A stretch of DNA of 64,000 nt from Chloroflexota bacterium (GTDB taxonomy: Bacteria; Chloroflexota; Anaerolineae; Caldilineales; Caldilineaceae): the NCBI GenBank assembly GCA_026389895.1, contig JAPLGZ010000809.1, positions 21,309 through 85,308 of the forward strand. The letters are read 5' to 3'. The position numbers and the translations under genes were made by a program. The notes below the pieces were generated by a model. The model ran no database searches, had not been told where the DNA came from, and worked only from the letters and a program-made list of their open reading frames with translations. Positions 1 through 8,379 of the stretch are shown here, one piece after another. The number at the start of each line of letters is the position of its first letter. Position 1 is the first letter of the stretch.

Positions 1-1502
1 CAAATACATTAATAACCACTGCAAATACATTAACGCCAACGCTGCCGCCCTCGGCGACGGCAACGGTGACACCTGTACCAACGGACACAGCAGCACCGAC
101 GGCAACGCCAACCAATACAAATACGCCCGCACCGACAGCCACGTCTACCAATTCGGCGACACCGCTGCCAACTGCCACGGCGACCATTGCACCAACCAAT
201 ACGCCGTTGCCAACGGCTACGACGATCATCGTGCCGACCAATACACCGCTGCCAACTGCCACGGCGACCATTGCTCCAACCAATACGCCGTTGCCAACGG
301 CTACGACGATCATCGTGCCGACCAATACGCCGTTGCCAGCCGCCACAGCGACAGCGACAAATTCGCCGGTGCCGACCGTCACCAACACAAATACGACGCT
401 GCCAACAGCCATTGCCACCGCGACTGCTTTGCCAACGAATACGGCACTGCCAACAGCAACAGTGACGCCGCTACCCACGGCAACAGCAACAGCCCTACCA
501 ACGGCGACAGCAACACTGCTACCAACAGAGACCGCGACACCGCTACCTTCCGCAACAGCTACATCGCTACCGACGGAAACGTCAACAACATTGCCAACGG
601 CGACAGCAACACCGTTACCAACGGAGACAGCCACAGCCCTACCAACAGCGACGCCGTTGCCTATTGCCACCGCAACCGACACACCGTTGCCAACCGCCAC
701 ACCGACCTTTACAGCTACCTCAACCCTAATACCAACGCCATCGCCAACGTTCACCAGTTTGCCAACAGCGACGGCCACACCGCAACCGACCGCAACAGCG
801 ACGCGCGCCCCCATTCCACCATCATTTGACGCCACAGCGCTGCGACAACCCTTAAATGACGGTACAGCTAGAATGCGCGGGGCTGGCCAACCAGGCTCGA
901 CAGTACAAGTTTTGGTCAATGATGCGGTAGCTGGCACCACCGTTATAAGACCCAATGGCGCTTGGACGCTAGCTGTTGTGTTGGGTAAACCAGGCAGCTA
1001 TCAGCTTGGTGTACGCGCCGTTTATGCCAATGGCAAAGTCATCCAAGCCACCACACGACCGATCACGGTAACTGTGCCCGCGCCAACACCGCTCCCTACT
1101 CCCACGGTCACGATTGGTAGTATCCAGTTGGTGGCCCCAGGGAACAATGCCGCCAATTCAGGGTTAGAAGAGTTCCGGTGGACGGCTAATTTCACACCAG
1201 ATGCCGGCTTAGCTTTTGAAGTCGTCTTCTGGAAGGCCGGTCAAGATCCACTCGTCAACGGCTTTGGTTTAGCCGCGCCGACAATAAACAATAAAGTGAA
1301 TGTTGATTTGAATGCACTCGATGCCAGTTTGGGCAAATTGTTGGAGCCGGGCGATTATCAATGGGGAGTCCTCCTTGTGCGTGTATCGCCTTACCAACGT
1401 GTCCAATTTATGGGTCAATCCCGCAACTTCCGTTTTGACCGAGCGGGCAATGACAATGGCGGTGGCGGCTCATCGGGTGGTGGTCAGAATTCAGGTGAAT
1501 AA
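1..1502 (+). CDS. Thr/Pro-rich secreted surface protein, 5' end outside window
   Basis: The reading frame is open from base 3 and enters from the left edge, so the N-terminus and any signal peptide are missing. The first ~265 visible residues are low-complexity Thr/Pro/Ala repeats of the type (A/T)TxLPTAT, resembling a cell-wall or extracellular spacer. A folded part follows: one Ig-like beta domain (about bases 820-1080, with a GxWTLAV strand typical of bacterial Ig-like domains), a short Pro linker, and a second beta-rich module with aromatic strands (about 1120-1440). The C-terminus is Gly/Ser/Asn-rich. The next gene starts 2 bp after the stop, so the two are probably co-transcribed. No catalytic motif is visible; an adhesive or structural surface role is inference. 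Confidence 0.75.
   Translation, partial: NTLITTANTLTPTLPPSATATVTPVPTDTAAPTATPTNTNTPAPTATSTNSATPLPTATATIAPTNTPLPTATTIIVPTNTPLPTATATIAPTNTPLPTATTIIVPTNTPLPAATATATNSPVPTVTNTNTTLPTAIATATALPTNTALPTATVTPLPTATATALPTATATLLPTETATPLPSATATSLPTETSTTLPTATATPLPTETATALPTATPLPIATATDTPLPTATPTFTATSTLIPTPSPTFTSLPTATATPQPTATATRAPIPPSFDATALRQPLNDGTARMRGAGQPGSTVQVLVNDAVAGTTVIRPNGAWTLAVVLGKPGSYQLGVRAVYANGKVIQATTRPITVTVPAPTPLPTPTVTIGSIQLVAPGNNAANSGLEEFRWTANFTPDAGLAFEVVFWKAGQDPLVNGFGLAAPTINNKVNVDLNALDASLGKLLEPGDYQWGVLLVRVSPYQRVQFMGQSRNFRFDRAGNDNGGGGSSGGGQNSGE
165..345 (+). repeat. 84-bp tandem repeat in coding sequence
   Basis: An 84-bp unit (28 codons) occurs at 165-248 and again at 249-332 with only a few base differences, and a third partial copy begins at 333. 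It encodes the alternating ATIAPTNTPLPTAT / TIIVPTNTPLPTAT units. The near-identity at DNA level suggests recent duplication by slippage or recombination. Confidence 0.85.
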
Positions 1503-1504
1503 CT

Positions 1505-3409
1505 ATGTATGATTTTGTCAGAAAAAATTCTCTTATTCAAAATAGCCAATGGAGTCTGCTGAGCATTGCCCTCATAGTCGTGGCGCTCATTCTGATCTGG
1601 ACGGCCACAGCACGCTCTTCACCGCTGCCAGCCGACATTCAGACTTGGACAACCGCTGCGCCCCTTCCAGAAGTGCTAGCCAGTCGCAACGCAATTGCCA
1701 AAGGGGACAGGGTCTATGTGATTGGTGGCAAAAATCCCACCGAGAAACCAAGCGCCCAAGTCTATACGGCCCAAGTCCAGACGGATGGTTCGTTGGGCGC
1801 TTGGGCTAGCACAACCCCGCTGCCGGTGCCGGTCTATCTACACGCAGTCGCGGCCACGGATAGCCAACTCTACCTCATCGGCGGTTGGGATGGCAGCCGG
1901 ACGCGCGCAGAGGTCTGGCGGGCGCCGTTTGTTGGCAATGGATTAGGGGCTTGGGAAAAGGTTAGTGACTACCCGATCTCTATCGACTTGCATGAGGCGA
2001 CGATTGTCAACAATCGCTTGTATGTGATCGGCGGTTGGAATGGCACCGCGGCCTTAAACAAAGTGTACTATGCGGATATTCAGGCGACTGGCGGCTTGGG
2101 TGCGTGGACGCCGGCCCTCGAGCTACCCACAAAGTTATACCGGTTGTCCGTAGCCTCGGCCAATGGTGTTATTTATGTGACCGGCGGCTATGATGGCAGC
2201 GCGGCTCAATCAAAAGTCTATTATACGAAAGTGAATGATAATGGTTCATTAGGGGGCTGGCAACAGACCACCGAGTTGCCCGACACCCGTTACTACCAGG
2301 AAACCGTGGTCCAAGATGGAAAACTCATCGTGTTGGCAGGCAAAAATGATGTCGTGGAATACAATAGCGTCTATGCCGCAACGATCAATGCCAATGGGGC
2401 GCTCGGTAGTTGGAACGCGCAAACAGCCTTGCCCGAATCGCTCTATCGCTTTGCAGCGGTCACGATCGCCAAGAATGGCTCCGAGTTTATCTACCTATTT
2501 GGGGGTCTGCATAATCTGGATTACCGGCAGAATGTCTATCATTCAACGGTGCCTAAGCCGCCAACCCCCACCAGCACACCACTCCCTGGTCCAACCGCAA
2601 CCCCCGTGCCTAATATTGCGCTACAGTTGCAAAATAGCCCGCGCCAGTGGGTTGCCCCAGGCGAAGAGATCGTCTATACAATCCTTTATCAAAATCAGGG
2701 TGTGAAAGATGCCAAAGATGTGACAATTACCGGGGTGATCCCTGGCGATGCCGAACTTGTTCCCGACAGTGTGACCGCTGGCGCTGGCACCACGTTTGTG
2801 ATCAACGGCACGAGCGCAGGTGATACCATTGTTTGGCATATAGCCCAGTTGGACCCGACAACCAAAGGGACCGTGGGCTATCGCGTACGGCGTCTGGTGG
2901 CCACGAACACAGGCCCCCAGCGCGCCCTAGGTATTGTCAGTGCTGGGCCACAAGCAGCCAGCGCAGGCACGCCCATCGATTACCAAATTACGATCACGAA
3001 TTTTGTACCGATCACGTTAACCGATATCTCGGTCTTTGATATTTTGCCAGAAGGGGCGCGTTATGTCAGTGGCGCTAGTCAGGCGCCCACGAATAACATC
3101 GTGCAATGGACAGTGCCAACATTGGCGCCGGATCAGGTGATTACCCTAAGTTTGACGGTCATGGCCACCCAATCGCTGATCAATAGCAACTATTGGGTTA
3201 CAGCCGAAGAAGGCGCCAGCGCTCGAGGGACAGCCATCGTGATTACCCAGGTCGATAACACACCTTTGCCAGCCAAGGGTGATGGGGTGGCCATTGTCAA
3301 TGATCAGGCAAAGATTACATGGCAAGCCAATGGGCAGATCAATGAACGCGTTAGCAATGTAGTTATCAATCCCGCTTTTCCGGTTTTCTTACCCGTCGTG
3401 AAAAACTAG
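1505..3409 (+). CDS. Secreted kelch-repeat protein with DUF11-like domains
   Basis: 634 aa. An N-terminal membrane segment or uncleaved signal lies at about residues 18-36 (ALIVVALILIWTATA). Residues ~45-360 hold about six kelch-type repeats (recurring YVIGG, LGAWxxxxxLP, YYxxV patterns), predicting a beta-propeller. A Pro/Thr linker (~360-380) leads to two DUF11-like beta-sandwich repeats (GEEIVYTILYQNQG and GTPIDYQITITN). The protein ends in FPVFLPVVKN, a short hydrophobic tail followed by a basic residue that resembles C-termini I recall on many Chloroflexota surface proteins. It begins 2 bp after the upstream Thr/Pro-rich gene and ends at a strong hairpin. Function is probably extracellular binding; the partner is unknown. 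Confidence 0.8.
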   Translation: MYDFVRKNSLIQNSQWSLLSIALIVVALILIWTATARSSPLPADIQTWTTAAPLPEVLASRNAIAKGDRVYVIGGKNPTEKPSAQVYTAQVQTDGSLGAWASTTPLPVPVYLHAVAATDSQLYLIGGWDGSRTRAEVWRAPFVGNGLGAWEKVSDYPISIDLHEATIVNNRLYVIGGWNGTAALNKVYYADIQATGGLGAWTPALELPTKLYRLSVASANGVIYVTGGYDGSAAQSKVYYTKVNDNGSLGGWQQTTELPDTRYYQETVVQDGKLIVLAGKNDVVEYNSVYAATINANGALGSWNAQTALPESLYRFAAVTIAKNGSEFIYLFGGLHNLDYRQNVYHSTVPKPPTPTSTPLPGPTATPVPNIALQLQNSPRQWVAPGEEIVYTILYQNQGVKDAKDVTITGVIPGDAELVPDSVTAGAGTTFVINGTSAGDTIVWHIAQLDPTTKGTVGYRVRRLVATNTGPQRALGIVSAGPQAASAGTPIDYQITITNFVPITLTDISVFDILPEGARYVSGASQAPTNNIVQWTVPTLAPDQVITLSLTVMATQSLINSNYWVTAEEGASARGTAIVITQVDNTPLPAKGDGVAIVNDQAKITWQANGQINERVSNVVINPAFPVFLPVVKN

Positions 3410-3417
3410 TAAATCTG

Positions 3418-3478
3418 TTGATAAACGGGTGGCGCGCAACTAGGGTTTTGACCTAGTTGCGCGCCACCCGTTTATCAA
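3418..3478. terminator. Bidirectional hairpin terminator, 27-bp perfect stem
   Basis: Arms 3418-3444 and 3452-3478 are perfectly complementary over 27 bp with a 7-nt loop (GTTTTGA). It lies between convergent genes (surface protein on plus, nth on minus), as expected for a shared terminator, although no long T-run follows. Confidence 0.8.
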
Positions 3479-3485
3479 GCTATCA

Positions 3486-4166
3486 TTAGGTAACGGACCA
3501 CTCGCCTTGCTCCTGGTAATAGTCACAATAGGCTTGCAGTACACAAAGTTCGCACCGCGGCGCCCTGGCCTGACAGGTTTGGCGACCGTGGCGGATTAGA
3601 TTGATATGAAGGGCGTAAAAATTCTCGGGCGGCAATAGTTCCTCCCAAATTGCCTTAATTTTAATGGGTGGCGCGCGCCGATCACTGATCCCCAAACGCT
3701 GGCTAATGCGCTGGACATGGGTGTCTACTGGAAATGCGCCGCGGTTAAAACAGAAAAGCAGGACAATACTAGCCGTTTTATGCCCAACACCAGGAAAGCT
3801 GGTCAGATAGGTAAAGGCTTCATCTACGGACATCGCGGCCAAGTGACTTAGATCATACTGCCCCTGCTCACGCTGAATCCTTTCCAGCACGGCAACAATA
3901 TTCGGGGCTTTTTGGTTATACATACCCGCAGGGCGAATCGCCGTTTTAATGGCTTCTAATGGTGCAGTGCGGATAGCGTCCCAATCATCACTGAAAGCAG
4001 TTTTTAGTTGCTCAAACGCCCGCCCACTGTTAACATCATTCGTATTCGCGCTCAGGATGGTTAGAATCAACTCATCCAATGGATCCTGGCCTGGTTGCCA
4101 GATGGGTTCACCATAGCCGTCAATCAAGCGCTGATAGATTATCTGGGCTTTTTCTGAAAGATCCAC
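3486..4166 (-). CDS. nth: Endonuclease III (DNA glycosylase/AP lyase)
   Basis: 226 aa, normal length for the family. Base-excision repair enzyme that removes oxidised pyrimidines and cleaves abasic sites. The helix-hairpin-helix FPGVGHKTA carries the catalytic lysine (K130) and the catalytic aspartate is D148 in FPVDTHV. The C-terminus has the complete [4Fe-4S] ligand pattern C198-X6-C205-X2-C208-X5-C214. Lysine and aspartate together indicate a bifunctional glycosylase/lyase. It is a stand-alone gene on the minus strand; its upstream side is now occupied by the IS200/IS605 element, so native promoter sequence may be limited to roughly 4167-4240. Confidence 0.95.
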   Translation of the reverse strand: MDLSEKAQIIYQRLIDGYGEPIWQPGQDPLDELILTILSANTNDVNSGRAFEQLKTAFSDDWDAIRTAPLEAIKTAIRPAGMYNQKAPNIVAVLERIQREQGQYDLSHLAAMSVDEAFTYLTSFPGVGHKTASIVLLFCFNRGAFPVDTHVQRISQRLGISDRRAPPIKIKAIWEELLPPENFYALHINLIRHGRQTCQARAPRCELCVLQAYCDYYQEQGEWSVT

Positions 4167-4360
4167 ACACTACTCCTTGAACTGTTTAAAAAGGGTGATT
4201 GGTCCGAGACATTTTATCGGTATTCACCAGCCACTTCCACCCCGTTTTATGGCTTTTTAGCCGGTAAAACCCTGCGCCTTCAGGCTTGGGATATAAGGGC
4301 TTGATTGTGCGTTACTGCGCACTGTGCTTTAGCACGATCAAGATGGTCAACGATTTGCCT

Positions 4361-4460
4361 ATGATTCATTCGTCCGGTATGCTCATATCTAATGAAGGAG
4401 TTATATGCAAATGATTCATTCGTCCGGTATGCTCATATCTAATGAAGGAGTTATATGCAA
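4361..4460 (+). repeat. Perfect 50-bp tandem duplication of the tnpA leader
   Basis: 4361-4410 and 4411-4460 are identical. Each copy contains the Shine-Dalgarno AAGGAG and the tnpA start ATG. In the upstream copy the ATG at 4405 opens a 19-codon ORF that ends at 4464, 10 nt inside tnpA in another frame, because 50 is not a multiple of 3. Confidence 0.95.
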
Positions 4461-4868
4461 ATAGAACAACCTAACAAAATTTACGTTTCAGACCATTCAA
4501 TCGTCTATAGTTGCCAATACCATATCGTCTTTTGTCCTAAGTATCGGCGCAAGGTCTTGATCGATGGCGTTGACGTTCGACTGAAAGAGCTTGTGCTTGA
4601 CAAGCAAGACGAGTACGGCTATCAAGTCATCGCCCAAGAAGTCTTGCCTGACCATGTTCACCTGCTTTTGGCGCTTGACCCAAGAGTTGCGCCGGTTGAT
4701 GTTGTCGGAAAAATCAAGGGCTATCTTTCGCATGAACTGCGTGAACAGTTCCCCTGGCTGAAAAGCAGAATCCCCAGCCTATGGACACGAAGCAAGTTCA
4801 TATCGACCGTCGGTTCGGTTTCGCTGGAAGTCGTCAAGTTGTATATCGAGAACCAGAAGAACGTTTGA
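4455..4868 (+). CDS. tnpA: IS200/IS605 Y1 transposase TnpA
   Basis: 137 aa, typical length. Single-strand transposase that cuts and rejoins element ends through a 5'-phosphotyrosine. The HUH motif is H67-V-H69 in LPDHVHLLL and the nucleophilic tyrosine is Y130 in VVKLYIENQ. The start ATG at 4455 follows AAGGAG at 7-nt spacing. The stop TGA overlaps the tnpB ATG by one base (TGATG), implying translational coupling. All catalytic residues are present, so the element may be active. The duplicated leader upstream is unusual. Confidence 0.93.
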   Translation: MQIEQPNKIYVSDHSIVYSCQYHIVFCPKYRRKVLIDGVDVRLKELVLDKQDEYGYQVIAQEVLPDHVHLLLALDPRVAPVDVVGKIKGYLSHELREQFPWLKSRIPSLWTRSKFISTVGSVSLEVVKLYIENQKNV

Positions 4869-6046
4869 TGCTGATCCCAAAAGCCTTTAAGTTTCGCCTG
4901 TATCCCAACAAGACCCAACAAGCTGCCCTGGCTATCCAGTTCGGGCATGTGCGCTTTGTGTACAACCATTACCGCGCCGTGCGTGAGGGCTTCTATATCG
5001 ATACAGGCATAGGCTTGAACTACAACGATTGTGCCATGGATTTGGCGGATATTCTGAAAGTCGATAATCCGTGGTTGAAAGAAGCTGACAGCCAAACCAT
5101 GCAGCAAGCGTTGAAAGACCTTGACCGTGCCTATGTGAATTTCTTTGACGGTCGGGCTGGGTATCCAGCCTTTCACAGCAAGCACGGCAAGCAAAGTATT
5201 CGCTATCCTCAGCGGTTCAAGGTCAATGGCAAGCGGGTCTATCTGCCCAAAGTGGGCTGGGTTAAGGCTGTCATCCATCGCGATATTGAAGGCCAGATGA
5301 AGAATTGCACCGTCTCGAAAACCAAGAGCGGGCGCTACTTTGTCAGCATCCAATGTGAAATGGAAGTCGAAGATCCAACACCAAACCCAGCCAAGATCGG
5401 GATTGACCTGGGCTTGAGTGTCCTTGTTGCCCTTTCCAACGGGGACAAGCGTCTCAAACCCAAGCACTTGTACAAAAGTCAACGCCGTTTGAAGATTCGC
5501 CAACGGCGCTTGAGCAAGAAAGTCAAGGGCAGCAATGCCCGCAACAAAGCCCGTTTGCCGCTGGCTATCCTGCATGAGCGAGTCGCCAACCAGCGCAAGG
5601 ATTTCCAGCACAAGTTGAGCCGTGAACTGGTCAATGCCTACGGTACGCTGTCGTTTGAATCGCTGAACATTGCAGGTATGGTCAAGAATCACAATCTGGC
5701 TAAGGCCATCAGCGATGCAAGCTGGGCGCAATTCGTAAGCTTCTGCGAATACAAGGCAGCTTGGGCGGGCGGGCAAGTCTTGCGGGTTGACCGCTTCTTT
5801 CCTTCGTCTAAGTTGTGCAGCGATTGCGGACATAAAAACAAATCCTTGACCCTGAACATTCGGCAATGGGTCTGCCTGAATTGTGGATCGCTCCACGACA
5901 GGGACACCAACGCCGCGATTAATATTTTGAACCAAACTACGGTGGGAGTCACCGAAAGTCACGCATCGGGATGGTCGTCAGACCGATATGAACGGCGCTT
6001 GTATGCTCTTCAGCCCTTGAAGCCCAACAGCTTTAGCGTTGGGTAA
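4868..6046 (+). CDS. tnpB: TnpB, RNA-guided nuclease of IS200/IS605
   Basis: 392 aa from ATG 4868; a longer frame back to 4781 overlaps tnpA and lacks the conserved MxxxKAFKFRLYPNKTQ start. The family is known to be an omega-RNA-guided DNA nuclease ancestral to Cas12. The RuvC-like triad is visible: D180 (GIDLG), E264 (LSFESL), D346 (HDRDTNAAINI). A zinc ribbon C317-X2-C320...C336-X2-C339 lies between the second and third acidic residues. Every key residue is intact. The omega-RNA would cover the 3' end of tnpB and the right-end hairpin at 6023-6043. Confidence 0.93.
   Translation: MLIPKAFKFRLYPNKTQQAALAIQFGHVRFVYNHYRAVREGFYIDTGIGLNYNDCAMDLADILKVDNPWLKEADSQTMQQALKDLDRAYVNFFDGRAGYPAFHSKHGKQSIRYPQRFKVNGKRVYLPKVGWVKAVIHRDIEGQMKNCTVSKTKSGRYFVSIQCEMEVEDPTPNPAKIGIDLGLSVLVALSNGDKRLKPKHLYKSQRRLKIRQRRLSKKVKGSNARNKARLPLAILHERVANQRKDFQHKLSRELVNAYGTLSFESLNIAGMVKNHNLAKAISDASWAQFVSFCEYKAAWAGGQVLRVDRFFPSSKLCSDCGHKNKSLTLNIRQWVCLNCGSLHDRDTNAAINILNQTTVGVTESHASGWSSDRYERRLYALQPLKPNSFSVG
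6023..6043 (+). ncRNA. IS right-end hairpin / probable 3' part of omega-RNA
   Basis: CCCAAC-AGCTTTAGC-GTTGGG forms a 6-bp stem directly before the tnpB stop codon. In this family the guide RNA scaffold derives from the tnpB 3' end and the right end, and the guide is the flanking sequence just beyond about 6046-6050. Extent is inferred. Confidence 0.45.
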
Positions 6047-6095
6047 CTCACTGCAACTACTTCAACGAGACTGCCATCACAACTACTGCTTTCAC

Positions 6096-7121
6096 ATGCT
6101 CAAAATCGCTCAAGTTACGGCTGCTCTCCTTGCTTGGCTCTACGCCGCGCTCATCGCCTTTTGGCTGCTCTGGCGTCAGCTTTATGGAGATAGCCTCTGG
6201 TGGCTCGCACTCGTTAATGCGTTTGCCCCATTTTTATTTGCGCCGCTTGTCTTGCTTACACCCTTTGGCGGCTTAGTCCGCACACGCGCCTATTGGCTTG
6301 GCCTTGCTTTGCCCATTCTCGCCTTTTTGCTCATCTACGGGGCGCAGTTTTTCCCGCAGTGGCCCGCTGGATATAGCACAAATTTCAAACCACTAAAGAT
6401 CATGACCTTCAACATCTGGGGCGAGAGTCGCTCACCAGAGACGGCGCGTGTGATCCTGCAAAACGACTTACCAGACATTGTGGCCGTCCAAGAGCTATCG
6501 TCGGGTATGTTCAAAAAAATCATGCAAGAAGTAGGTCAATTTTATCCTTATCAAGTCTTTGATCGGGGTAGTGGCGACGAGGGATTAGGGGTCTTTAGTC
6601 GCCATCCATTGACCAAATTGGCCTCGAAAAATTTTTTCGAACAGAGCTGGCAAATCCAATTCATGCGTGTGCAAGTCGGCGAACGGACGTTTATTCTCTA
6701 TAACTGTCACCCGCGCAGCTCGAACATCCTACGCTATTTGCGCGACAATCGGTCAGTGTCGCTCGAAGTCACGCGCAGCTTTGCTATGCGCGCCGTTTTG
6801 GTCGAGCAGTTAATGACCGACATCGCCGCGCAGACAGAGCCGGTCGTGGTGGTGGGCGATTTTAACAGTACACCACAAAGTGATGTATATAGAATTCTAC
6901 GTCGGAAATTATTGGATTCGCAACAGGAAGCCGGCTGGGGGTTGGGCCATACATTTCCAGCGCAGTTGACGACATTTCGCCAACTACCACTCTTTCCCCG
7001 CTTAATCCGCATTGATATGATTCTACATTCAGCAGCCTTTGTTGCGCTGGCCAATTATGTGAGCCAAGCGCATGGTGAATCTGATCATTTACCCGTCATC
7101 GCAGAGCTAGCCTGGCAATAG
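6096..7121 (+). CDS. Membrane-anchored endonuclease/exonuclease/phosphatase-family hydrolase
   Basis: 341 aa from ATG 6096; the frame can be extended to 6039, but that would run into the IS end. About three membrane helices occupy the first ~95 residues. A complete EEP domain follows with LKIMTFNIWG, VAVQE (metal-binding Glu), VVVVGDFNSTP and the terminal SDHLPVIAE His-Asp pair. The EEP family includes nucleases, sphingomyelinases and phosphoesterases; the substrate cannot be read from sequence. The IS element lies immediately upstream (about 45 bp), so the original promoter may have been displaced, and no strong Shine-Dalgarno is visible. Confidence 0.8.
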   Translation: MLKIAQVTAALLAWLYAALIAFWLLWRQLYGDSLWWLALVNAFAPFLFAPLVLLTPFGGLVRTRAYWLGLALPILAFLLIYGAQFFPQWPAGYSTNFKPLKIMTFNIWGESRSPETARVILQNDLPDIVAVQELSSGMFKKIMQEVGQFYPYQVFDRGSGDEGLGVFSRHPLTKLASKNFFEQSWQIQFMRVQVGERTFILYNCHPRSSNILRYLRDNRSVSLEVTRSFAMRAVLVEQLMTDIAAQTEPVVVVGDFNSTPQSDVYRILRRKLLDSQQEAGWGLGHTFPAQLTTFRQLPLFPRLIRIDMILHSAAFVALANYVSQAHGESDHLPVIAELAWQ

Positions 7122-7162
7122 TAAGATGCCAGGCCACCCATTATTTCAAAACTGCGCCAGGC

Positions 7163-8317
7163 TCAGAATGTCTCCACCATCAAGCGGGGCACACGGGCAA
7201 GAATACGGCTCACCACATCATAATTGTTGGTGCCCAACCGTGTGGCCACTTCGTCGGCGCTAAGCTCGGCTGCCCCTTGACGGCCGATTAAGATCACTTC
7301 ATCACCTTGTTGGACAGCCCGATCTTCTGCAACAATCGCGGTCACATCAACGATTGTCTGATCCATGCACACGCGGCCTAGAATAGGCGCAGGGCGGCCA
7401 TGCAACAACACGCTGCCCCAATGAAACGGCCGGCGTGGAAAGCCATCGGCATAGCCAACTGGGATGATGGCTATGGTCATCGGCTGAGGGGCAATAAACT
7501 CACGCCCATAACTCACGCTTTCGCCGGCTGCAATTTGGCGGACCTGCGCAACCTGAGTTTTCCAACGTAAAGCGGGGCGAAAATTATCGGGCAGGCGCGT
7601 GTCATCGGCGTCTGGGTGCAACCCGTATAGCGCAATGCCCGTCCGTACCAAATCCAGATGGGTTTCTGGCATCGTCAACAAAGCGGCCGAATTGGCCGCA
7701 TGAGCCACCGGTGGCCGTAAACCGCGCGCCGTCAATGTGGCGAGCAGCGTGGTAAAACGGCCAAACTGTTCGTGGGCAAAACTCTTGTCCGCCCCATCAG
7801 ATGTAGCAAAATGGGTAAAAATGCCTTCCACCTGTACCTGGTCAAAGCGCTGTAATGTGTCCAGATAGCCTGGCGTCTCAGATGGTGTAAGCCCTAGACG
7901 ATTTAAGCCTGTATCGACCTTCACATGCACGCGAGCAGCGGCCTGGCCCGTGGCTACGGCGGCCTGATGGAGGGCATGAACAATCTCGACATCGTAGACG
8001 GTTGTAGTCAATTGATAGCGTACAGCTTCCTGCGCCAACCAAGTGGGTGTATAACCCAACACTAGAATTGGCGCCTGGATGCCCGCTTGCCGCAATTCGA
8101 TTCCCTCCACGGGCGTGGCCACAGCCAAACACTGGGCGCCCGCAGCCAATAGCACAGTAGCCGTGTCAACGGCGCCATGCCCATAGGCATTGGCCTTCAC
8201 GACTGCCATCAACGGGCGGTGAGGCCCGATCAACTGCCGCACCTGTTGCACATTGTTGCTCAGCGCCTGTTGATCTACTTCAATCCAATTAGGCCGCAAT
8301 AATGTCTTCATTGCCAA
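7163..8317 (-). CDS. alr: Alanine racemase
   Basis: 384 aa. PLP enzyme converting L-alanine to D-alanine for peptidoglycan. The PLP lysine is K41 in VVKANAYGHG, the second catalytic base Y270 in ESVSYGREF, and the C-terminal domain has VCMDQTIVDVT. Length and domain order (TIM barrel then beta domain) are normal. The downstream neighbour on the same strand is unrelated, and the convergent gap to the EEP gene is about 40 bp. Confidence 0.96.
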   Translation of the reverse strand: MAMKTLLRPNWIEVDQQALSNNVQQVRQLIGPHRPLMAVVKANAYGHGAVDTATVLLAAGAQCLAVATPVEGIELRQAGIQAPILVLGYTPTWLAQEAVRYQLTTTVYDVEIVHALHQAAVATGQAAARVHVKVDTGLNRLGLTPSETPGYLDTLQRFDQVQVEGIFTHFATSDGADKSFAHEQFGRFTTLLATLTARGLRPPVAHAANSAALLTMPETHLDLVRTGIALYGLHPDADDTRLPDNFRPALRWKTQVAQVRQIAAGESVSYGREFIAPQPMTIAIIPVGYADGFPRRPFHWGSVLLHGRPAPILGRVCMDQTIVDVTAIVAEDRAVQQGDEVILIGRQGAAELSADEVATRLGTNNYDVVSRILARVPRLMVETF

Positions 8318-8379
8318 TGATCCAGATTTGAACGCTTCCTCAAATCCTTACGAATTGCTGTAAGGATATTTTTGCTGTA

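Larger units (their letters stand above)
4244..6050 (+). mobile_element. IS200/IS605-family insertion sequence (tnpA + tnpB)
   Basis: The element holds an HUH/Y1 transposase gene and a tnpB gene in tandem, overlapping by 1 nt. The left side contains hairpins: 4244-4270 (outer arms GTTTTA/TAAAAC, inner GGCT/AGCC) and a second structure with 11-nt arms 4300-4310/4332-4342. The right-end hairpin (CCCAAC at 6023-6028, GTTGGG at 6038-6043) overlaps the last codons of tnpB. There are no terminal inverted repeats or target duplications, as expected for single-strand transposition. Exact cleavage sites were not determined, so the borders are approximate. Confidence 0.8.

Noticed and set aside
4721..5962. 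413-codon ORF antisense to tnpB
   Set aside because: The plus-strand frame encodes TnpB with all catalytic residues; the antisense frame has no recognisable domain and is a codon-bias shadow.
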